This document shows positions 1-5,627 of a stretch of 5,627 nucleotides of DNA, one piece after another. How positions within the stretch are numbered: position 1 is the stretch's first letter; each line of letters opens with the position of its first letter. A program made the position numbers and the translations under genes. The DNA lies in contig DPVA01000066.1 of the NCBI GenBank assembly GCA_003529705.1, positions 1-5,627 on the forward strand, read 5' to 3'. The notes under the pieces were generated by a model, which saw nothing but the letters and a program-made list of their open reading frames with translations, made no database searches and was not told the DNA's origin. This DNA is from Gammaproteobacteria bacterium. GTDB lineage: Bacteria; Pseudomonadota; Gammaproteobacteria; Arenicellales; UBA868.

Positions 1-526
1 CCTTTATCGACACTACCTTTATCGCCACTACTCTACGTACAATGTCAGCGTTAATTACACTCAAGGCAACCATGACAATCAGGGTTGAGATCATCATCAT
101 GCTCATCTTCGCCTTCGGCCGCTGGTATATGTAACCTCAACCGCGTAAAGCCCCATTCGGAAGTGAGATCGGCCGAGACAATCAGAACCCGAAACCGTTT
201 CGAAAATTTACATATCTTCAATACTGCCTCCAGTATGTGCTGGACAATATCCTTATGCTTCAGGGGTCTAAGATAACGCTCTTCGGTGATACGAGTGTCA
301 ATAAAGGGTTACTTTTGATAATTTTTGCTTGAAAGGCTTATTTAGCGTGACCGGGCGCGAATGTTCATTCAGAAGCTCGAAACCAATGTTCTGAAGACTG
401 TATAGCGTCGCCTGATGAGTATTGCGGTCTGTCGTCTCGTTGGGAAACGGTTAAGGATTCCGGATAAACGCTGTAATCCGGGGTAAGTGCTTTTCTTGAA
501 GACTCATAAGTGCTTGAAAAATCTAG

Positions 527-573
527 CCCGCAGTCGGATTCGAAGCAACGGCCTGGCGATCACAAATCCGGTG
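527..573 (-). pseudogene. tRNA-Thr-like 3'-half remnant, copy 1 (decayed)
   Basis: The stretch 527-571 aligns without gaps to 4801-4845 at 36 of 45 positions. On the minus strand it keeps the loop TTTGTGA (anticodon TGT in the same register), the variable loop and T loop TTCGAAT, and the acceptor strand TGCGGG. The anticodon stem has several mismatches (C-C, G-G), and the innermost T-stem pair is C-C, so it cannot fold as a functional tRNA. There is no recognisable 5' half. It lies downstream of hyuB. Just past its acceptor end, 504-519 matches 4770-4785 near copy 2 at 14 of 16 bases, so the repeat extends beyond the tRNA part. Confidence 0.5.
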
Positions 574-804
574 GGTAATATTTTTCTTCTATTATTCTCG
601 ATCACTTACAGCCGGTCAGTCATCAGCCTAGTGAAAACAGTATAAGGAAATTTAATCGAACTTAAACACGAAAAACACAAATCAAATCCATATCACTGGT
701 AGAGGGCATACCAGAGAAAGCTGACAGAGTTCTTGTTCGCAGTTGACCCGTAAATCTGTAATCATCTTTGCAGCAGGAGTAACGAATTCTGATTCACGAA
801 CAAT

Positions 805-835
805 TTCGACACTTTGCTAACGAAAGTGCTACGAA
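805..835 (-). terminator. Candidate weak terminator hairpin after hyuB
   Basis: An inverted repeat lies 11 bases beyond the hyuB stop: CACTTT (810-815) pairs perfectly with AAAGTG (823-828) around a 7-base loop, and TTCG (805-808) with CGAA (832-835) could extend it across a small internal loop. On the minus strand the following bases (AAATTGTTCG) contain only a poor U-tract, so it is at best a weak intrinsic terminator or an mRNA-end stabiliser. A second hairpin, CTGGTA (696-701) with TACCAG (709-714), lies further downstream and also lacks a U-tract. Confidence 0.3.
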
Positions 836-845
836 AGAATCACGT

Positions 846-2549
846 TCAACCAGTTCGCCCATAAATCTCGCGCGCTACCTGCTCCGAGACATAACCTTCC
901 CGAATGTCATGGGCAATAGCACCACTCTTACGCTGATCAACCGGCCCGTAACCGCCGCCGCCTGCGGTATATAACGTCAAGACGTCGCCTGCTCTAAGAT
1001 CAAACTGTCCCTTACTTGGAATCGACTGAGTCTGGCCATCGCGGGTCAGTTTGCAGTAAGAACATTCACCATCGGTCCCGCCGAAAAGTCCGAACGGTGC
1101 GATCTTGACCCGGTCAGAATAACGGGCAAAGTTGGTTCCGTCTTTGAGAATTCGGTAACGCCGCATCAACGCAAGTCCGCCGCGTTGTTGGCCGTGCCCA
1201 CACGAATCGGCAACCAACTCGTAGGCTTCGATCTGAAAATGATCGAAATCCATATCCATCGCCTCGACCGGAACATTAGTACAATTGGACAACGTAGAGT
1301 CTACTGCATCGCAGCCGTCCACTCGTGGCGACGCTCCATAACCTCCGCCGAAAATCTCTAGGTAAACCTTGTAGCGGGAGCCTTCCAGGTGAGAGATTGC
1401 CATGGAGTGTGTCGAATCATTTCCACCCGCGATAACCTTATTTGGTACGGCCTGGGCCAGGGCCTTAAGTACTGCGTCGAAACAACGGTAGGCCGAGAGC
1501 ATTCTGGCCCGGACCGGAGCCGGATAAATAGGGTTTACCAGGCAGCCTTCCGGCGCCCTGACTGTAACCGCTGACTTCATCCCCTCGTTAAAAGGTATAT
1601 CAGCACTCGTGAGCACCGCTTTTATCGCTGCCAGCGTTGCTGAAATCGTCGACGACCAGGGACAGTTCAGATTACGCTGAACCTGGGAACAGGTGCCGGC
1701 GAAATCAACATCAACCGAATCACCGCTAATCGTCACTTTTGCCTTGACGACCAGAGGATCATCACTTATCCCGTCATCGTCGATGGCATCCTCTCCAAAA
1801 TATTCCCCATCTGGGACATCTCGCAACGCAGCCCGGAAACGCCGTTCTGAGTAATCGATTAGTTCAGCCATCGACCGGGTAACGCTGGATACACCATATT
1901 TACCGCACAGCTGCTTAATGCGCTCGCCACCGATTGCATTAGCAGCGAACTGTGCGTAGAAATCCCCAATGGTCTGATGCGGAACACGTATGTTGGCCGC
2001 TACCAGTCGCTCCAGCGGCCCACCGTTCCAGTCCCGCTCGAAGTTGTAGACCGACGGAGGGAAAATAATACCCTCCGCATGAACATCCACCGCATCTGGG
2101 GAAAGACCCGGATTACCGCCTCCTAGATCGAGGTGATGCGATACCGTACCAGCAAAACCAACCAATTCGTTGTCTATAAAAACTGGGGAGAAAATAAAAA
2201 CATCCTGGAGATGCTGGCCGCCCCCATAAGGATCGTTGTTGATATAGAAATCCCCCTCACGTAGTGCATCGGGGGAAACCACATCGGCGCAAGCCCGAAA
2301 AATATCGGACATCGGACCCAACTGCATGGGAATCAGTTCGGCCTGGGCGATAACCCGGCCCTCACGGTCAAACAATGCGGCTGACGCATCCTGGGCTTCA
2401 CGGACGATGTTGGAATAGGAAGAGCGAATTAACTTTACACCCATCTCTTTCCCCGCAGCCATCAGCGCCTGACTGATCACCGCATGCTCCACGGGATCCA
2501 ACGGGCTATCCCATAGTCCTTTGACTTCGAGGTTATCTTTTTTCAGCAT
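846..2549 (-). CDS. hyuB: Hydantoinase B / oxoprolinase family subunit (HyuB-like)
   Basis: This is a complete 567-residue protein, a normal length for the HyuB family. It pairs with HyuA to form an ATP-dependent enzyme acting on cyclic amides (hydantoins, 5-oxoproline) or, in relatives, carboxylating ketones; it is expected in the cytoplasm. Family blocks appear in order: an N-terminal DPVEHAVISQAL segment (~18-29), REAQDASAALFD (50-61), NDPYGGGQHLQD (105-116), SHHLDLGGG (137-145), a GGGYGASP turn (401-408) followed by NCTNVPVEA (422-430), a CGHGQQRGGLAL block (450-461), and a Gly-rich AGGGGYGP end (529-536). The His/Asp residues at 113, 116, 138, 139 and 141 are candidate metal or substrate contacts (inference). 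The ATG has an AAGGG Shine-Dalgarno 8 bases upstream, inside the end of hyuA, and follows the hyuA stop by 3 bases, so the two are co-transcribed and probably translationally coupled. No frameshift or internal stop is seen. Family assignment is firm; the substrate is unknown. Confidence 0.95.
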   Translation of the reverse strand: MLKKDNLEVKGLWDSPLDPVEHAVISQALMAAGKEMGVKLIRSSYSNIVREAQDASAALFDREGRVIAQAELIPMQLGPMSDIFRACADVVSPDALREGDFYINNDPYGGGQHLQDVFIFSPVFIDNELVGFAGTVSHHLDLGGGNPGLSPDAVDVHAEGIIFPPSVYNFERDWNGGPLERLVAANIRVPHQTIGDFYAQFAANAIGGERIKQLCGKYGVSSVTRSMAELIDYSERRFRAALRDVPDGEYFGEDAIDDDGISDDPLVVKAKVTISGDSVDVDFAGTCSQVQRNLNCPWSSTISATLAAIKAVLTSADIPFNEGMKSAVTVRAPEGCLVNPIYPAPVRARMLSAYRCFDAVLKALAQAVPNKVIAGGNDSTHSMAISHLEGSRYKVYLEIFGGGYGASPRVDGCDAVDSTLSNCTNVPVEAMDMDFDHFQIEAYELVADSCGHGQQRGGLALMRRYRILKDGTNFARYSDRVKIAPFGLFGGTDGECSYCKLTRDGQTQSIPSKGQFDLRAGDVLTLYTAGGGGYGPVDQRKSGAIAHDIREGYVSEQVAREIYGRTG

Positions 2550-2563
2550 GATTCAAGCCCTTG
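2549..2563 (-). promoter_or_regulatory. Shine-Dalgarno site of hyuB inside the end of hyuA
   Basis: On the minus strand AAGGG (2562-2558) lies 8 bases before the hyuB ATG at 2549 and overlaps the last codons of hyuA. The order is SD, hyuA TGA (2555-2553), three bases (ATC), then ATG. This arrangement favours ribosomes moving directly from hyuA to hyuB, fitting the equal amounts needed by a two-subunit enzyme. Confidence 0.75.
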
Positions 2564-4565
2564 TCATAACCGTGTTGTGATGTTCATCTCTTGTAGCCTG
2601 CCAGCCCTCAGGCAGGAACAGCGTTGAGGTCGGATCTTCCAGTAAAGCCGGACCAGCTATTGCTGCCCCTGTCGCCAGACTTCCGCGACCGACGAGGCGA
2701 CCCTTCCTCCAGCCTCGACTGAAGTAGAGGTCAATTTCTCGATTAAGGCGGGTGCCGAGGTTATTTTCCAAGAGAATAGGCACTTCCTCCAAGGGCAGCG
2801 TCGTACCCAGCCGGAAAGATACTAATTCGATGGGCTTGCTGCTAGCTCCACCGAAGAAAAATACCTTGTGGTGTTCTTCTTGAAAGCGTGTCCGAATATC
2901 AGCTTCACTGAGTACTTCCAGACTACCTAACTCAAATGACACAGGCACCTCAAAGGCCTGACCAACAAAACGCATGTCGGCTACAAAATCAAAAACAAGT
3001 TCACCCTGTAGTTTTAGAGTCTCAAACTTTGCCATAGCCTCGACTCGCATGGCCCGGTAGATTTCACGCACGACGCTTGGTGCTTCGTTATCGACGCTCA
3101 CCCGGCGGGTCAGACTGGAAAACTGGGTGAAGTCGCTTGCGATCAGTCCGAATGCAGAAATCACGCCTGCGCTGGGGGGTACGACTACCGTGCTAATACC
3201 CAGATCGGAAGCGACACTAGCAGCGTGTAGCGGACCTGCCCCACCAAAAGGCACCAGGACATAATCCCGGGGATCAAAACCACGTTCCGTCGAAATTAGC
3301 TGTATCGCCCGCACCACATTAGCATTGGCCAGCTGGATCGCACTATCCGCAGCATCTTCAAGGCTCATGCCAAGTTGCTCCGCAACCGGTTGCAGTGCGT
3401 CACGCGAGTGATCGGCAAAGATCTCCATCTGCCCACCCAGAAATGCTTCGGGCCGCACGGTATTACGAATTACATGGGCATCAGTAAGGGTCGGCTTTTT
3501 ACCACCGCGACCGTAACAGGCCGGACCCGGATCCGCGCCGCTGGAGTGCGGCCCAATCCTCAGCATCCCGCCGTCGTCTACCCAAACTACCGATCCTCCG
3601 CCCGCACCGATGGTATGTATATCAATGAGGGGAATTCGTATCGGTAGGCCGTCGATACTATACTCTTGAGTCAACTGCGCTTTGCCCTCCGTAACCATAC
3701 AGACATCAGTCGATGTGCCGCCCATATCAAAAGTAATCAGGTTTTGGTAACCGGAGCGCCCGGCCTGTCGTGTGGCACCAATCACGCCGGCAGCAGGACC
3801 TGACAGTAGAGCGGTGATCGCATTGGACTGCATGGCTTCGGCTGGCAGACGACCCCCGTTCGATTGCATAACGGAGAACCGGCCGAAAAATCCCTCGCCC
3901 TCCAGACGCTTAACAAAGCGATCGATGTAACGCTCCACCACAGGCTGCACATACGCAGAAAGTGTTGTCGTTGACGCCCTTTCGAACTCCCGAAACTCCC
4001 GAGTCACATGAGATGACAACGAAACCTGCATGTCCGGCAACTCGCTCGCTAGAATGCTTGCTAAGGCCTCTTCATGAACAGAATTGACATATGCATTAAG
4101 CAGGCATACCGCCACCGCCCGGTATTCACCGTGTCGCAGAGACGGTAAAAGTTCTTGTCTGACCCGATCAAGGTCAAGGGCAAGCTGAATGCTACCGTCG
4201 GCCCGTATTCGCTCACTGACTTCATAACAGGCGGCACGCGTAACCACTGGTTCCGGTTTCACATACTCTAAGTCGTAGATTCGGCTACGGCCGTGTCGCT
4301 GTAACCGCAGAATGTCACGAAAGCCTTGAGTCGTTACGAATGCAGTGGCGAACCCCTTCCGTTCAAGAACGGCATTAGTCGCAACGGTCGAACCGTGGGC
4401 CAGATCTTCGACCGAAGAGATTGGAATTCGACTCTGGAGCAGGGCATTAAATGCACCCTCGTCAGGCTGTAGAGGCACCGAAGGGACTTTCGTCACGGTA
4501 ATACCATCCTCACCAATAGCAACAAGATCTGTAAAGGTGCCACCTACTTCAACCCCTACTCTCAT
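2553..4565 (-). CDS. hyuA: Hydantoinase A / oxoprolinase family ATP-binding subunit (HyuA-like)
   Basis: This is a complete protein of 670 residues from the ATG at 4565, close to the usual ~680-700. HyuA proteins have an actin-like ATPase fold and are thought to phosphorylate the substrate for work with HyuB. The N-terminal domain begins with the phosphate-binding VGGTFTD (7-13), then GSTVATNAVLERKG (58-71) and TQGFRDILRLQRHGR (79-93). The central domain carries SNGGRLP (235-241), SGPAAGVIGA (255-264), FDMGGTSTD (279-287), HTIGAGGGS (317-325) and SGADPGPACYGRGG (342-355), then PFGGAGPLHA (439-448). The C-terminal domain ends with IAGPALLEDPTST (636-648). All ATP-site blocks look intact. The frame extends in-frame to a TTG at 4577, but the ATG fits the family N-terminus and has a run of six G four bases upstream, with GAGG further up. 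Relatives include 5-oxoprolinase, hydantoinase and the acetone carboxylase subunit AcxA. No third (gamma) acetone carboxylase subunit is present, which weakly argues against that role. Confidence 0.95.
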   Translation of the reverse strand: MRVGVEVGGTFTDLVAIGEDGITVTKVPSVPLQPDEGAFNALLQSRIPISSVEDLAHGSTVATNAVLERKGFATAFVTTQGFRDILRLQRHGRSRIYDLEYVKPEPVVTRAACYEVSERIRADGSIQLALDLDRVRQELLPSLRHGEYRAVAVCLLNAYVNSVHEEALASILASELPDMQVSLSSHVTREFREFERASTTTLSAYVQPVVERYIDRFVKRLEGEGFFGRFSVMQSNGGRLPAEAMQSNAITALLSGPAAGVIGATRQAGRSGYQNLITFDMGGTSTDVCMVTEGKAQLTQEYSIDGLPIRIPLIDIHTIGAGGGSVVWVDDGGMLRIGPHSSGADPGPACYGRGGKKPTLTDAHVIRNTVRPEAFLGGQMEIFADHSRDALQPVAEQLGMSLEDAADSAIQLANANVVRAIQLISTERGFDPRDYVLVPFGGAGPLHAASVASDLGISTVVVPPSAGVISAFGLIASDFTQFSSLTRRVSVDNEAPSVVREIYRAMRVEAMAKFETLKLQGELVFDFVADMRFVGQAFEVPVSFELGSLEVLSEADIRTRFQEEHHKVFFFGGASSKPIELVSFRLGTTLPLEEVPILLENNLGTRLNREIDLYFSRGWRKGRLVGRGSLATGAAIAGPALLEDPTSTLFLPEGWQATRDEHHNTVMTRA

Positions 4566-4984
4566 AAAACCCCCCAATTCCTCATCCCTCTAGGCTTCAT
4601 CCCAAATAACTCCTAACCTGCATCCTTAAAATCTTGCCCGCCGAATCAATGAGTTGTAAGCCCTTTGCATAACTTATTCAGACGACGTCCTACCGATGAT
4701 ATTTAACTACGAAAAACATAAATCGGACACAGAACGAGTTGGAGAAAACCGGAGCGGCTTGCTGGCCGATCATAACTGATTGAAACGAATGGTTTTTTAT
4801 CCCACAGACGGATTCGAACCATCGACCTGCTGATTACAAATCAGGCAGAGCCTCTCTTAATATCAATAATTTACCGTATTCTTACTTTTCTGGGTAACAG
4901 CAGGAGTCACAGTCACCGGGTTAGCGGAGACCAAACACCGTCTAACTTGTTATCAACAGGGACAGGATTCACCAACTGGGAAAC
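4566..4984. other. Intergenic region between uxuA-like gene and hyuA
   Basis: This 419-base gap has no coding frame I can support. It holds the tRNA-Thr remnant (4800-4848), its flanking 16-base motif (4770-4785), and a similar motif in the opposite orientation (4646-4659). It must contain the hyuA promoter unless hyuA is read from the uxuA-like gene. The best minus-strand candidate I find is TTACAA, 17 bases, CAAGAT, starting near 4660, but both hexamers match sigma-70 consensus poorly (3 of 6 each). No strong intrinsic terminator is seen after the uxuA-like gene, and I recognise no riboswitch or operator. Confidence 0.5.
4800..4848 (-). pseudogene. tRNA-Thr(UGU) 3'-half remnant, copy 2 (att-like)
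   Basis: Read on the minus strand, this contains an anticodon arm CCTGA-TTTGTAA-TCAGC with anticodon TGT (Thr), a short variable loop AGGTC, a fully paired T arm GATGG-TTCGAAT-CCGTC (one T-G wobble), and a 3' acceptor strand TGTGGGA. No CCA follows (the next bases are TAAAA). The expected 5' half is missing: there is no D arm of the GCTCAG...GAGC type and no 5' acceptor strand to pair with TGTGGG. It is therefore a fragment, not a working gene. It lies in the gap between the uxuA-like gene and hyuA. A diverged copy lies at 527-573 in the same orientation. Such fragments are typical attachment-site remnants of integrative elements, but this role is inferred. Confidence 0.65.
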
Positions 4985-5627
4985 TCAGAGTCCGGCCAGC
5001 ACCCCTTTAATGTATCCTGCGGAAAAAGCAGCGGATTGACGCCCGATAAAGGAGTCGCCGTTTGTGCGCACCACATGATCATAATCGAGGGCTCTATCGT
5101 AACCGACCTCATACAGGGCTCGCACGACCTCCATCATGTTCAAATCGCCATCGTCGGGGAGCCTTTCCTCGTACCCGCCGTCTGTGAGGAGGTTGCCGCG
5201 CACATTGCGAAAATGGACATGAAAGATTTTTCCCTGAGCACCGAAACGCCGTATGCCTTCGAACACGTCTTCGCCTGACTCGTATCGTGTCCCCACGCAG
5301 AAAGTCATACCATTGTTCGGGCTCGGTACTTCACTAAACAATCTCTCAAAATCTGCAAAATCGATCAAGATCTGGGGAGTTCCTCGTAATGGAGTGATGG
5401 GCGGATCGGCACCGTGCTGCGCTATTAAAACACCAGAACTTTCCGCAACGGGGATGAGAGTTTTATAGGTCTTCAATAACTCCTCCCATAACAGCTGGAC
5501 TCCTTCGCTATATTCTCCCCCGCTCTCATCGTTTAGAGTCGCCGAATGACGGTACGCCGGAAAAGTGTACCCGCCGCGACCAGTGCGCTCCTCCCATCCT
5601 GACATTTCCGAATCAATCAATTGGCCT
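4985..5627 (-). CDS. Mannonate dehydratase (UxuA)-like protein, C-terminal part
   Basis: The frame is open to the window edge, so this is the C-terminal ~213 residues of a protein that is usually 350-400 long; the in-frame TTG at 5620 is not the true start. UxuA is a metal-dependent TIM-barrel enzyme dehydrating D-mannonate to 2-keto-3-deoxy-D-gluconate in hexuronate breakdown. Numbering from the Met-like codon at 5620, family blocks are LIPVAESSGVLIAQHGADPP (55-74), IDFADFERLF (86-95), PSPNNGMTFCVG (99-110), GKIFHVHFRNV (130-140), DDGDLNMMEVVRALYEVGY (156-174) and ALDYDH (177-182). His69, Cys108, His136 and Asp181 sit where I recall the Mn-binding His, Cys, His and Asp of characterised mannonate dehydratases, so the metal site looks complete. 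The usual HPDDPP loop reads QHGADPP, so it may be a divergent subgroup acting on another sugar acid. The gene points toward hyuA but is 419 bases from it. I am confident of the family, less so of the substrate. Confidence 0.85.
   Translation of the reverse strand, partial: GQLIDSEMSGWEERTGRGGYTFPAYRHSATLNDESGGEYSEGVQLLWEELLKTYKTLIPVAESSGVLIAQHGADPPITPLRGTPQILIDFADFERLFSEVPSPNNGMTFCVGTRYESGEDVFEGIRRFGAQGKIFHVHFRNVRGNLLTDGGYEERLPDDGDLNMMEVVRALYEVGYDRALDYDHVVRTNGDSFIGRQSAAFSAGYIKGVLAGL

Larger units (their letters stand above)
1..845. other. Gene-poor region downstream of hyuB
   Basis: No convincing intact gene is seen in these 845 bases. From the left: a tandem 15-base duplication (1-15 and 16-30, one mismatch); an open plus-strand frame from base 2 to a TGA at 86-88, rich in Tyr/His, which could be the last 28 residues of a gene entering from the left; a minus-strand open stretch of about 85 codons (308-54) without an ATG; another minus-strand stretch (507-298) broken by one TAA at 451-453; an inverted repeat CCGGAT/ATCCGG (460-465 and 476-481); a 9-base direct repeat TAAGTGCTT (484-492 and 507-515); the tRNA-like fragment at 527-573; and two hairpins between 696 and 835. 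The mixture looks like decayed or recombined DNA. I recognise no protein family in any frame. Confidence 0.5.

Noticed and set aside
86..106. TGA followed by a His-rich stretch as possible stop readthrough or selenocysteine
   Set aside because: No SECIS-like hairpin is evident right after the TGA, and the continuation ends soon after without a recognised domain.
85..276. 63-codon plus-strand frame with a TTG start
   Set aside because: It is Ser/Arg-rich with low complexity at its start, has no clear ribosome binding site and no recognisable motif, and competing frames overlap it.
1..845. CRISPR array or insertion-sequence ends
   Set aside because: There are no regularly spaced repeats, and I found no transposase or paired terminal inverted repeats.
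3375..3647. 90-codon plus-strand frame within hyuA (others at 1389-1574, 4345-4593, 5036-5278 and 5253-5468)
   Set aside because: These lie opposite strongly conserved coding sequence and have no family features; they are antisense shadows.
4566..4577. TTG at 4577 as the hyuA start, adding residues MGGF
   Set aside because: GAGGAA lies only about one base before it, which is too close, and the ATG at 4565 gives the usual MRVGVEVGGTFTD family start.
661..4727. Similar A-rich strings at about 661-683 and 4702-4724 (about 19 of 23 bases)
   Set aside because: They are low-complexity and lie on opposite sides of the tRNA-like copies, so they do not extend the repeat and may be chance.
4800..4875. 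A complete functional tRNA-Thr gene on the minus strand
   Set aside because: The T and anticodon arms are good, but the D arm, 5' acceptor strand and CCA end are absent within the ~75 bases a tRNA would occupy.

Overview
The window reads as a chromosomal stretch of a bacterium, most likely a proteobacterium and possibly a gammaproteobacterium. This assignment is inference from moderate base composition, Shine-Dalgarno-led starts and gene content; no marker fixes the taxon. All three convincing genes lie on the minus strand, so the functional order runs from high to low coordinates.

Layout in minus-strand order: (1) 5627-4985, the C-terminal ~213 residues of a mannonate dehydratase (UxuA)-like protein whose N-terminus lies outside the window. 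(2) 4984-4566, a ~420-base gap holding a degenerate 3' half of a tRNA-Thr gene. (3) 4565-2553, hyuA, an intact ATP-binding subunit of the hydantoinase / 5-oxoprolinase / acetone carboxylase family. (4) 2549-846, hyuB, the intact partner subunit, starting 3 bases after the hyuA stop. (5) 845-1, a gene-poor stretch with a weak candidate terminator behind hyuB, a second and more decayed tRNA-Thr 3'-half copy, small repeats, and interrupted reading frames that may be gene debris.

HyuA and HyuB should form one ATP-dependent amidohydrolase or carboxylase complex. The sequence does not give the substrate. The UxuA-like neighbour points to sugar-acid breakdown (D-mannonate to 2-keto-3-deoxygluconate, if the family function holds), but 419 bases and a tRNA remnant separate it from hyuA, so co-transcription is not shown.

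The most interesting signal is the pair of same-orientation tRNA-Thr 3'-half fragments, 4274 bases apart, bracketing the hyuAB operon. They match ungapped at 36 of 45 positions, and each has a matching 16-base motif (14/16) just beyond the acceptor end. Homology running from the anticodon stem to the tRNA 3' end is what tyrosine integrases leave as attachment-site cores. I read the pair as possible old att remnants around an acquired hyuAB module. No integrase is in view and the copies are diverged, so this remains a hypothesis. I see no clearly new molecular system here.
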